Shown here piece by piece: positions 1-7,196 of a DNA stretch of 34,853 nt. Below the pieces are notes generated by a model. That model saw nothing but the letters and a program-made list of their open reading frames with translations, did no database searches and was not told where the DNA came from. A program made the position numbers and the translations under genes. This DNA comes from Nonomuraea basaltis (GTDB lineage: Bacteria > Actinomycetota > Actinomycetes > Streptosporangiales > Streptosporangiaceae), in the NCBI RefSeq assembly GCF_005893125.1, contig NZ_VCJS01000130.1:1-34853 (forward strand). The letters run 5' to 3'. The number at the start of each line of letters is the position of its first letter. Positions within the stretch are counted from its first letter, which is position 1.

Positions 1-44
1 CCCGCCCACCCGGCGTGACCGAGAGGCCCCTGGCCGCCGGTCTC

Positions 45-752
45 CTACAGGGGGCTGATCGCCCGGTCCCTGACGGACGTGACGATGCTCCAGGGCAACT
101 CCGGCAACGGGAGCCGGTCCGACCCCGGATCCAGGAGCAGGGAGCCGGCGGGCAACCGCGGCGAGTTGGTCGCCACCACCCTGCCCTCGGCGTTCACCAG
201 CGTGATCTGCGTGGGGCTCGCGGCCAGCACGCCGAGCAGCAGCGCCTCGAACCTGGCCGCCCGCACGTCGGCGCCCACCACGCCGAGGAAGCGGCCGTCC
301 ACCTCGGCGGGCGCGGTGAACGTCAGCATGTACGTGTCGGTGCCGCCGTAGTCGACGTACGGGCCGACGACGTGGCGGCGGCGGGTGCGCTCGGGCACGG
401 CGAACCATTCGGCGGCCGTGTAGTCGTAGAAGTCGAGGCTCTCCGGGTCGAGGTCCACGTCGAGGAAGATCGGATCCTGTTCGGGCGGCGCCTGCCACCA
501 CTCCAGCCACCGCCGGTGGTCGGCCAGCACGCCGGGCGCGACGATGACGCCGGCCCCCGCCACCACCTCGTGCGTCCTGCTCAGGCAGGCGAAGATCTCC
601 GGCCGGACCGCGGCGAGGTCGGCGCAGGCGAACGAGCCGGAGGCGCGATAGCAGGTCACGACGCTCGCCAGGATGCGATCCAGCGAGCTGAAAATGTCCG
701 CGACGATCGTGTGCACCCGGTCCGCCACCTGATCGACGTGCCGATCGCTCAT
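45..752 (-). CDS. Cache (PDC)-domain sensor-like protein
   Basis: This 235-residue protein resembles the stand-alone Cache/PDC ligand-sensing domains found beside actinobacterial GntR regulators. A helical N-terminus (about residues 1-75) leads into an alpha/beta sensor fold with the tract GPYVDYGGTDTYMLTFTAP (about 128-146), followed by FLGVVGADVRA (about 154-164), the usual strand pattern of a Cache domain. I see no signal peptide, membrane helix, HTH, kinase or cyclase output, so it is predicted cytoplasmic, which is unusual for this fold. Its start lies 11 bp after the stop of the GntR gene on the same strand, so the two are probably co-transcribed. Inference: it binds the small molecule handled by the divergent operon or modulates the repressor. 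The family call rests on pattern recognition, so the ligand is unknown. Confidence 0.72.
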   Translation of the reverse strand: MSDRHVDQVADRVHTIVADIFSSLDRILASVVTCYRASGSFACADLAAVRPEIFACLSRTHEVVAGAGVIVAPGVLADHRRWLEWWQAPPEQDPIFLDVDLDPESLDFYDYTAAEWFAVPERTRRRHVVGPYVDYGGTDTYMLTFTAPAEVDGRFLGVVGADVRAARFEALLLGVLAASPTQITLVNAEGRVVATNSPRLPAGSLLLDPGSDRLPLPELPWSIVTSVRDRAISPL

Positions 753-762
753 CGTTGCCTCC

Positions 763-1515
763 TCACTCGGATGCGACGAGCCGCCAATGGAACTCCATCA
801 GACGCTCTATCCCCTTGTCGATGTGTTCCTCGGTGAGCGACCTGGCGCGGGCCGGGTCGCGGGACTCGATGGCGTCGATCACCTGGGTGTGGCTGCGTAC
901 CACGTCCTGCGGGTCGACGGCCTCCCCGTACGGGAGCCAGAGCAGCTCGCCCACCTCGGCCTGGATGTCGATCTCGGCGCGCGTCAGCCGTACGGACTGG
1001 GCGGCGGCGGCGACCTCGATGTGGAAGCGGCCGTCGGCGCGGCGGCGGTCGCCCACGGAGGTGGCCGTGTCGAGGCGGCCGAGGACCTGGCGCAGGCGCG
1101 TGACGTTGTCGGCGGAGGCCCGGAGGGCGGCCAGCCGGGCGGCGGTGCCCGCGATCGCGGAGCGGTAGTCGCCGATCTCGCGTAGCTCCGAGGTGCTGAG
1201 CTCGCGCAGGCGGCGTCGCAGCCTGGCCGTGGACGGGTCGGAGGGCGCGAGCACGAATGTGCCGCCGCCGCGCCCCCTGCGGGTCTCGACCAGCCCGCGC
1301 TCGCGCAGGGCGGCCAGGGCCGCGCGCAGCGTCACGGTGGAAACCTTGAGCGCGTTCGCCAGCTCCAGCTCGGCGGGGAGCTGGTCGCCGTCGGCGATCA
1401 GGCCGAGCGCGATCGCCTCGGCCAGCCGGCGCACCACGACCTCCGCCCGGCCCGAACCGTCATCGAGCGGGGCGAAGACCGCCGCTTTGGGGAGCTGACT
1501 CACACGCTCCAGCAT
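763..1515 (-). CDS. GntR-family (FadR/FCD-type) transcriptional regulator
   Basis: This 250-residue regulator has an N-terminal winged helix (about residues 25-95) with the GntR signature LAEAIALGLIADGDQLPAEL and ALKVSTVTLRAALAALRERG, ending in a wing GRGGGTFV. The C-terminal half (about 110-240) is all-helical and carries the FCD pattern: RFHIEVAAAA around the metal-binding Asp/His position and RSHTQVIDAIESRDPARA near the end. FCD regulators usually bind an organic acid and release DNA. It diverges from the Fe-S/FAD/permease operon with only 58 bp between start codons and is probably its local repressor. The ATG at 1515 was taken; a GTG at 1503 would shorten it by four residues, and neither has a clear Shine-Dalgarno sequence. 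It is followed closely by the Cache protein. Confidence 0.9.
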   Translation of the reverse strand: MLERVSQLPKAAVFAPLDDGSGRAEVVVRRLAEAIALGLIADGDQLPAELELANALKVSTVTLRAALAALRERGLVETRRGRGGGTFVLAPSDPSTARLRRRLRELSTSELREIGDYRSAIAGTAARLAALRASADNVTRLRQVLGRLDTATSVGDRRRADGRFHIEVAAAAQSVRLTRAEIDIQAEVGELLWLPYGEAVDPQDVVRSHTQVIDAIESRDPARARSLTEEHIDKGIERLMEFHWRLVASE

Positions 1516-1529
1516 ATTGCCATTTGAAA

Positions 1530-1541
1530 TATGAACTCATA
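1530..1541. promoter_or_regulatory. Candidate operator between divergent GntR gene and operon
   Basis: The 58-bp divergent gap is AT-rich against a very GC-rich background and contains the near-palindrome TATGA-AC-TCATA. Its position between start codons at 1515 and 1574 suits autoregulation plus operon control by the GntR protein. No convincing -35/-10 pair could be fixed on either strand. The rightward gene has a good ribosome site (GGAGG, 1565-1569). Confidence 0.45.
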
Positions 1542-1573
1542 GTTTTAAGCGCAACCCGCCCTAGGGAGGCCAC

Positions 1574-2764
1574 ATGCCGGATCCCGAGAAGAGGTTCGCC
1601 GAGGAGTGGCGCGACGCCGCCTACAACTGTTTCTCCTCAGGCCACAAGTTCTGCCGCGAGGTCTGCCCGGTCATGCAGGTCACGCGGAACGAGTCCTGGA
1701 GTCCCACCGCCTTCCACGCCAATGTCGTGGCGATGGAGAAGGGCGAGCTCGAGGTCGCGGACGTCGCGGCCGACTACGTCAACTGCACCGGATGTGGCGC
1801 ATGCGAGCTGCGCTGCCCCAACTCGCTGTTCACCGGCGACTTCTACCGCTTCCGCACCCGTACGGTCGACCTGGTCAAGGCCGTGCGCGGCCTGGCCGTC
1901 TCGCAGGGCGTGCACCAGCCGGGCTGGCAGCGCTGGAACCTGCTCACCGACGAGCGCAGGCACGAGCCGGTGCTGAACGGCACCCCGGTCGGCCAGGCGC
2001 GGGTACGCGACTGGGCCGAAGGGCTGGACCTGCCGATCGGCGGGGAGACCATCTTGTTCGTCGACTGCGAAGCGGCCTTCTACCGCACTTCGGTGCCGCG
2101 CTCGGTGGCCCGGATCCTGAATCTCGCCGGCTACAAGTTCGGGCTGATGAACGAGCAGTGGTGCTGCGGCGGCCCGGCGGCCGAGATGGGCTACGAGGAG
2201 CAGGCGCGCCGGTTCGCCCAGCACAACCTGGACGACTGGCGGGCGGCCGGGGTGCGGCGGGTGCTGGTGCTCGACCCGCACGACTACATCACGTTCACCG
2301 AGGACTATCCGAAGTACTTCGGCGACGCCTACGACATCGAGATCGTGCTGGTCGTGGAGCTGCTGGCGGAGCTCATCAGGGAGGGCAGGCTGACACCGCG
2401 GGTCCCGGTCGAGCGTACGGTGACCTACCACGACCCGTGCCGGCTCAACAAGCGCAAGGGCGTCTGGCGGGAGCCGCGGGAGATCCTGCGGGCGATTCCC
2501 GGGTTGACCTTCCATGACGTGGACCGGGTGACGCAGTGGTCGTACTGCTCGGGCGGGGGCGGCGGGCTGCCCGTCGAGAAGCCGGAGCTGACCGCGAAGA
2601 TCAGCGAGCACCGGGTCGGGCAGGCGGCGGAGCTGGGCGTGGACACGCTGGTCAGCGCCTGCCCGTGGTCGGAGCGGCCGCTGTCGGAGGCCGGTCAGGC
2701 GCGCTCGATCGACGTCGTGGACCTGCACGAGCTGCTGGCCGAGTCGCTGGGGGTGGCTCCATGA
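1574..2764 (+). CDS. (Fe-S)-binding cysteine-rich oxidoreductase subunit (GlcF/LutA/HdrD-like)
   Basis: This 396-residue protein resembles the iron-sulfur partner subunits of glycolate, lactate and heterodisulfide-type dehydrogenases. The N-terminus holds two ferredoxin-like motifs. The second is canonical (C71, C74, C77, C81 in CTGCGACELRCP). The first is degenerate: C19, H24, C27 and C31 with Pro32, where His24 falls at a normal cysteine position. Two cysteine-rich CCG-type modules follow: WCCGGPAAEMGYEEQA (about 195-210), then YHDPCRLNK (about 286-294) with YCSGGGGGLP (about 323-332), where the usual Cys-Cys pair is Tyr-Cys. It is the first gene of the operon, with ribosome site GGGAGG four bases before the ATG. 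Its stop overlaps the FAD subunit start (ATGA). It probably passes electrons from the flavin subunit to the quinone pool or another acceptor. The substrate is unknown. Confidence 0.88.
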   Translation: MPDPEKRFAEEWRDAAYNCFSSGHKFCREVCPVMQVTRNESWSPTAFHANVVAMEKGELEVADVAADYVNCTGCGACELRCPNSLFTGDFYRFRTRTVDLVKAVRGLAVSQGVHQPGWQRWNLLTDERRHEPVLNGTPVGQARVRDWAEGLDLPIGGETILFVDCEAAFYRTSVPRSVARILNLAGYKFGLMNEQWCCGGPAAEMGYEEQARRFAQHNLDDWRAAGVRRVLVLDPHDYITFTEDYPKYFGDAYDIEIVLVVELLAELIREGRLTPRVPVERTVTYHDPCRLNKRKGVWREPREILRAIPGLTFHDVDRVTQWSYCSGGGGGLPVEKPELTAKISEHRVGQAAELGVDTLVSACPWSERPLSEAGQARSIDVVDLHELLAESLGVAP

Positions 2765-4260
2765 CGGTCCTGCTCGGCGACCCCGTGCTGGAGGAGCTCA
2801 GGCAGATTCTCGGCCCCGAGCACGTGCTGACCGGCAAGGCCGACCGGCTCAACCGGGCGCGCGTGCCCGCGCCGTTCCCCGTGCACCGGTGGGCGGAGCG
2901 CATGCCCGACCTGGTCGTGCTGCCGGCCTCCACCGAGGAGGTCGCGGAGGTGCTCAGGCTGGCCAACAGCCTGCGGATCCCGGTCGTGCCGCGCGACGGC
3001 GGCACCGGGCTGACCGACGGTGCGGTGCCGCTGCGCGGCGGCATCGTCGTGGACGTCAAGCGGATCAACCAGATCAGGGAGATCGACCTCGACAACCGCA
3101 CCTGCACGGTCGGCACCGGCATCAACGCGCTCAAGCTCAACGAGGTCCTCGCCCGACATGGCCTGATATATCCGGACGATCCGGCGTCCTACCCGTGCTC
3201 GCTCGTCGGCGGCCGGATCGGCACCAGCGGCTGGTCGCTGATCGGCTCCCGCTACGGCCACACCCGCGACCTGGTGCTCAGCTTCGACCACGTGCTGCCG
3301 ACCGGCCGGGTCATCCACGTCGGCGACGGCATCGGGCGGAAGATCACCAAGAGCTCCAGCGGGTACCAGCTCAAGCACCTGTTCATGGGGCATCAGGGCA
3401 CGCTCGGCATCGCCACTGAGGCGACGCTGAAGCTGTTCCCGAAGCCGGAGGCGGAGTTCTCGCCGTTCTGGGCGTTCGAGGACTACGACAGCGCCTACCG
3501 CGCGGTCGGGGCGCTGGCGCGGGCGGGCGTGGCCACGTTCGCCGGCGCGGTGCTGTTCGACGAGTGGAAGGTCGACTACCTGCGGCGCGACGACGAGGCC
3601 TACATCCCGCAGCCGTCGTCGGTGAAGGCGCTGGTGTGCGCCGCAATGTACGGCTACGAGGACGAGGTCCGGGCAGGCGGCAGGAGGCTGCTGCGCATCG
3701 CCCGCTCGCTCGGCGCCCGCTACCTGGGCGACGAGATCTCCGAGGGCGACTGGGCGGCCAGGCACGACAGGTACGCCACGCCGCTGCACGGCCGCAGCCG
3801 ATCGGGCCAGGTCGTCCCGATGAGCTGGCACTGCGAGGACGCCTCGATCAACTACACGAACCTGCCCGCCGTACGGCTGGCCTGGCACGAGATCGCCGAC
3901 CGGCTCAGGCGCGAGAGCGACGTGTTCGACGACTGGGGCATGTTCGCCTACACCAATGGCGCGACCGGCGCCGACTACCTCACCGAGATCGACATCGGCA
4001 TCTGGGAGCAGCGGCTCGACAACGCCGCCTGGGAGGTGTGGGTGCGGGCCAAGCGCGACCTCGCCGCCGTGACGCTGGCGCACGGCGGCTCGATCAGCGC
4101 CTGCCACGGCTCCTGCCGCGAGGGCGAGGTGGACCTGGTGCCCGCCGAGCTCGGCGGTGGGTACGACGTGATGCTCGACATCAAGCGGGCCATCGACCCG
4201 AACAACATCATGAACCCCGGCAAGTACCTGCTCGACCAGGCATACGCGGAGCAATCGTGA
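2761..4260 (+). CDS. FAD-linked oxidase (GlcD/VAO-type dehydrogenase subunit)
   Basis: This 499-residue flavoprotein of the vanillyl-alcohol oxidase superfamily carries an FAD_binding_4 domain over about residues 45-225, with the PP-loop-like VVPRDGGTGLTDGA (about 75-88) and GRIGTSGWSLIGSRYGHTRDLV (about 151-172). A FAD-oxidase C-terminal domain ends in the typical IDPNNIMNPGKYL (about 478-490). The usual GEHGIG stretch near the C-terminus is replaced by SACHGSCREGE, keeping the His but adding two cysteines, so this is not an ordinary glycolate or D-lactate dehydrogenase. The ATG at 2761 was chosen because it overlaps the stop of the Fe-S gene; the reading frame is open further upstream, but only as out-of-frame overlap with that gene. 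The pair should form a flavin plus Fe-S dehydrogenase acting on a 2-hydroxy acid or related substrate (inference). Confidence 0.88.
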   Translation: MTVLLGDPVLEELRQILGPEHVLTGKADRLNRARVPAPFPVHRWAERMPDLVVLPASTEEVAEVLRLANSLRIPVVPRDGGTGLTDGAVPLRGGIVVDVKRINQIREIDLDNRTCTVGTGINALKLNEVLARHGLIYPDDPASYPCSLVGGRIGTSGWSLIGSRYGHTRDLVLSFDHVLPTGRVIHVGDGIGRKITKSSSGYQLKHLFMGHQGTLGIATEATLKLFPKPEAEFSPFWAFEDYDSAYRAVGALARAGVATFAGAVLFDEWKVDYLRRDDEAYIPQPSSVKALVCAAMYGYEDEVRAGGRRLLRIARSLGARYLGDEISEGDWAARHDRYATPLHGRSRSGQVVPMSWHCEDASINYTNLPAVRLAWHEIADRLRRESDVFDDWGMFAYTNGATGADYLTEIDIGIWEQRLDNAAWEVWVRAKRDLAAVTLAHGGSISACHGSCREGEVDLVPAELGGGYDVMLDIKRAIDPNNIMNPGKYLLDQAYAEQS

Positions 4261-4508
4261 AATATCGCTATCAGGAGGAGATGTCGCCTCCACCGGCCCA
4301 GCGGGTGACCGACGTGGCGATCACCCGGTTCGAGCACGTCTTCGAGGTCGAGCCCGGCCTCATGACCGACCACGTGACGCAGCAGACCTTCCCCAACTGG
4401 GACACGCTGCGCCTGGTCCGGTCCCGGGCCGACCACCTGGCCTGGATGCACCGGCACTTCGCGGACAAGGTGATCTCCGGCGAGGAGCTCCTCCATGACC
4501 TCGACTGA
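4257..4508 (+). CDS. Small operon protein of unknown function (83 aa)
   Basis: A short gene is wedged between the FAD subunit and the permease. The GTG at 4257 overlaps the preceding TGA (GTGA) and has a CGGAG ribosome site at a normal distance. The alternative ATG at 4281 directly abuts an AGGAGGAG run, only about 2 nt away, so it is a poorer start. The product has no signal peptide or membrane helix and no cysteine. It is rich in aromatic and histidine residues in its second half (TFPNWDTLRLVRSRADHL, then AWMHRHFADK). It overlaps the permease gene by 14 bp. I do not recognise the family. Its translational coupling on both sides says it is a real component, perhaps a small subunit or chaperone of the flavin/Fe-S enzyme. 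Confidence 0.7.
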   Translation: MKYRYQEEMSPPPAQRVTDVAITRFEHVFEVEPGLMTDHVTQQTFPNWDTLRLVRSRADHLAWMHRHFADKVISGEELLHDLD

Positions 4509-5979
4509 TGACGCCGCGCTGAGCCCGGCGGACGACGCCCGGCTGGCCGACCTCGGCTACACCTCCGAGTTCCGCAGGGACATGAGCCTGTGGGCCAACT
4601 TCTCCCTCGGCTTCACGTACCTGTCTCCCGTGGTCGGGATCTACACGCTGTTCGCCTCGTCGCTGGCCGTCGGCGGCCCGCCGATGATCTGGAGCCTGGT
4701 CATCGTGGGCGCCGGGCAGTTCCTGGTGGCGCTCGTCTTCGGCGAGATCGTCTCGCAGTACCCGCTGACCGGCGGCATCTACCCCTGGGCCAGGCGGCTG
4801 TGGGGGCGGCGGTGGGCCTGGATGACGGGCTGGGTGTACCTGGTCGCGCTGCTGGTGACGATCGCGAGTGTGGCGTACGGGGCGGGACCGTACCTGTCCG
4901 CTTTTCTCGGGATCGAGGTGGGCACGGGGAACACGATCCTCTGCGCGTTGATCATCCTGGTCGGGGCGCTGGCCATCAACATGCTCGGGACCAGGGCTCT
5001 GGCGGTGGCGGCGATCATCGGGTTCGCCGCCGAGCTGGTCGGGGCGCTGGCCGTGGGCGGGTGGCTGCTGCTCACCCAGCGGCACCACGGGCTCGGGGTG
5101 CTGTTCGACTCGTTCGGTGCGGGGTCGGAGTCCGGATATTTCATCGCGTTCCTGGCCGCCGGACTTATTGGGATATTTCAGTACTACGGGTTCGAGGCGT
5201 GCGGTGATGTGGCCGAGGAGGTGCCCGACCCGACCCGGCGCATCCCCAAGGCCATGCGCATGACCATCTACGTGGGCGGCGCCGCCGCGACGTTCGTCTG
5301 CCTGGCGCTGCTGCTCGCGGTGCCCGACTTCGCCGCCGTCGTCTCCGGCGCCGACGCCGACCCCGTCACGAACGTGCTGACCACCGCGTTCGGCGCCGTC
5401 GGCCTCAAGGTCGTGCTCGGCGTGGTGCTGCTGTCGTTCCTGTCGTGCGCGCTCAGCCTGCAGGCGGCGGCGAGCCGGCTGCTGTACTCCTACGCCCGCG
5501 ACGACATGATCGCGGGCAGCCGCGCGTTCAGGAGGTTCTCCCGGGCCAGGCGCATCCCGCCGAACGCGCTCCTGGTCGCCGCCGTCGTGCCCGCGCTGGT
5601 CGTGCTCGGCTCCATCGTGTCGGAAGACGCCCTCATCAAGATCATTTCATTCGCGGTGCTCGGCATCTACCTGGGCTTCCAGATGGTGGTGCTGGCGGCG
5701 TTGCGGGCCAGGTTGCGCGGCTGGCGCCCGTCCGGGCCGTTCACGCTGGGCCGCGGGGGGCTCGCCGTCAACGTGGCCGCGCTGGTCTACGGGGTGCTCG
5801 CCATCCTCAACATGGCCTGGCCGAGGACGCCCGACGCCCCCTGGTACGACAACTACCTGGTGGCCCTGTCCGGGCTGGTGGTGGTCGCCGCCGGGCTGGT
5901 CTACCTGCTGGTCGCCAGGCCGTACGACAAGGGCGACGCCCCTTCGGGCGACGCCATCCCTCAGGAGGTCGCACGATGA
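4495..5979 (+). CDS. APC-superfamily amino-acid/amine permease
   Basis: This 494-residue integral membrane protein has the hydrophobic profile of a 12-helix APC transporter. It starts with a soluble N-tail (about 1-33), then an unwound-helix-type segment (NFSLGFTYLSPVVGIYTLF, about 36-54) and the family signature GEIVSQYPLTGGIYPWARRLWG (about 83-104). A conserved loop FEACGDVAEEVPDPTRRIPKAM (about 233-254) follows; this is the EE-x-x-x-P-x-R-x-x-P pattern seen in amino-acid and GABA permeases. The ATG at 4495 overlaps the small gene and is preceded by GAGGAG. Its TGA overlaps the next ATG. In this operon it should import the substrate that the flavin/Fe-S enzyme oxidises, which suggests an amino acid, amine or derivative, but specificity cannot be read from sequence. 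Confidence 0.92.
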   Translation: MTSTDDAALSPADDARLADLGYTSEFRRDMSLWANFSLGFTYLSPVVGIYTLFASSLAVGGPPMIWSLVIVGAGQFLVALVFGEIVSQYPLTGGIYPWARRLWGRRWAWMTGWVYLVALLVTIASVAYGAGPYLSAFLGIEVGTGNTILCALIILVGALAINMLGTRALAVAAIIGFAAELVGALAVGGWLLLTQRHHGLGVLFDSFGAGSESGYFIAFLAAGLIGIFQYYGFEACGDVAEEVPDPTRRIPKAMRMTIYVGGAAATFVCLALLLAVPDFAAVVSGADADPVTNVLTTAFGAVGLKVVLGVVLLSFLSCALSLQAAASRLLYSYARDDMIAGSRAFRRFSRARRIPPNALLVAAVVPALVVLGSIVSEDALIKIISFAVLGIYLGFQMVVLAALRARLRGWRPSGPFTLGRGGLAVNVAALVYGVLAILNMAWPRTPDAPWYDNYLVALSGLVVVAAGLVYLLVARPYDKGDAPSGDAIPQEVAR

Positions 5980-7025
5980 AGTTCAGTTACGTGATGCTGC
6001 CCGATTACCCGCTGCGGGAGTCGCTGGCGTCCATTCGCCTGGCCGACGAGCTCGGCTTCCACGCCTGCTACGCGGCCGACGAGACCTGGCACAAGGACCT
6101 GTGGCTGCTGTTCGCCGCCGCGGCGCAGCAGACCTCCCGCATCAGGTTCGGGCCCAGCGTGTCGTCGGTGGTGCTGCGCGAGCCGTCCCTGATCGCCCAG
6201 GCGGCGGCCACGCTCGACGAGCTCAGCGACGGGCGCGCCGAGGTGGTGCTGTCCAGCGGCAACTTCGGGCTGCTCGCGCAGTACAACATCGACTGGACGG
6301 TCACCAAGCCCCTGTCGCGCGTGAAGGAAGCGGCGCATGTGGTGCGCACGCTGCTGGACGACGGCGCGATCACCTTCGACGGCGAGTTCTTCAAGTACAG
6401 CGGCCTGTTCACCTTCGCCCGCCCGGTGCAGGAACGCGTGCCGGTCAAGCTCGGCGCGATGCGCGGGCCGCGCTCCTTCCAGGCGGCCGGTGAGCTGTCC
6501 GACGGCGTGCACCACGCGCTCAGCTACACCCGCGAGGCCTACGACTACCTCGTCCAGCACTTCAGGGCCGGCGCGGAGAAGGCGGGCAAGGACGCCTCCT
6601 CGATGGACATCGGCGCCTGGGTCGTCTTCGCCACCGGCCCGGACTCGGCCGTGGCGAAGGAGGCCGCCCGCAGCATGGTCGGCCTCTACGCCTCCTCCAT
6701 GCCCGCCGAGCAGCTCGAACGCAACGGCGTCGACCCGAACGCGATGAAGCCGATCGTCGACGCCCTCGGCGCCGGCGACCTGGCCAGGGCGATCGAGCTG
6801 ACCACGCCCGAACTGGGGGAGCGGCTGTCCATCGCCGGCACACCGGAGGAGTGCGTGGCCAAGATCAAGCGCGAGATCGAGCCGTCGGGCGTCAATCACA
6901 TGATCCTGGCCATCACCGACGCGACGTTGGTCAAGCAGTTCATGGGACGGGAGCTGCCCGAAGTGGCGGATGTGGACAGCCAGCTCAGGCTGATCCACGA
7001 CCAGATCATGCCCGCGTTCGCCTGA
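5976..7025 (+). CDS. LLM-class flavin/F420-dependent oxidoreductase
   Basis: This 349-residue luciferase-like TIM-barrel protein has an N-terminal core matching the Mer-like branch: MKFSYVMLPDY, RLADELGFHACYAADE (about 23-38), then RIRFGPSVSSVVLREPSLIAQ and AATLDELSDGRAEVVLSSGN. In F420-dependent methylenetetrahydromethanopterin-reductase-like proteins these blocks line the cofactor site. The C-terminal segment AGTPEECVAKIKREIEPSGVNHMIL is typical of the family. It could use F420 or FMN; I favour F420 on the core pattern, but cannot be sure. It is the last gene of the operon, with start ATG overlapping the permease stop and ribosome site AGGAGG at 5963-5968. It is probably the second catalytic step after oxidation by the FAD/Fe-S pair. 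Confidence 0.88.
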   Translation: MKFSYVMLPDYPLRESLASIRLADELGFHACYAADETWHKDLWLLFAAAAQQTSRIRFGPSVSSVVLREPSLIAQAAATLDELSDGRAEVVLSSGNFGLLAQYNIDWTVTKPLSRVKEAAHVVRTLLDDGAITFDGEFFKYSGLFTFARPVQERVPVKLGAMRGPRSFQAAGELSDGVHHALSYTREAYDYLVQHFRAGAEKAGKDASSMDIGAWVVFATGPDSAVAKEAARSMVGLYASSMPAEQLERNGVDPNAMKPIVDALGAGDLARAIELTTPELGERLSIAGTPEECVAKIKREIEPSGVNHMILAITDATLVKQFMGRELPEVADVDSQLRLIHDQIMPAFA

Positions 7026-7196
7026 CCGGGAGGTACGGCGGGTCACGTGGCGACACGATCAGCTCCGCGCCGCGGCCGGTGTCCCTCGCGCGGGCGTCAC
7101 GCGCCGGGGGGGCGGCCGGGATGCGGCGCGCCGGCCCGGGAGTCGCCGAGGACCAGCTTCACTCCGCGGGCCGGCAGCGCCATCGGCGCACACGCG

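Noticed and set aside
1606..2728. Long open frames on both strands over the Fe-S gene
   Set aside because: They are Arg/Pro/Gly/Ala-rich shadows produced by high GC. Only the 1574-2764 frame carries family motifs.
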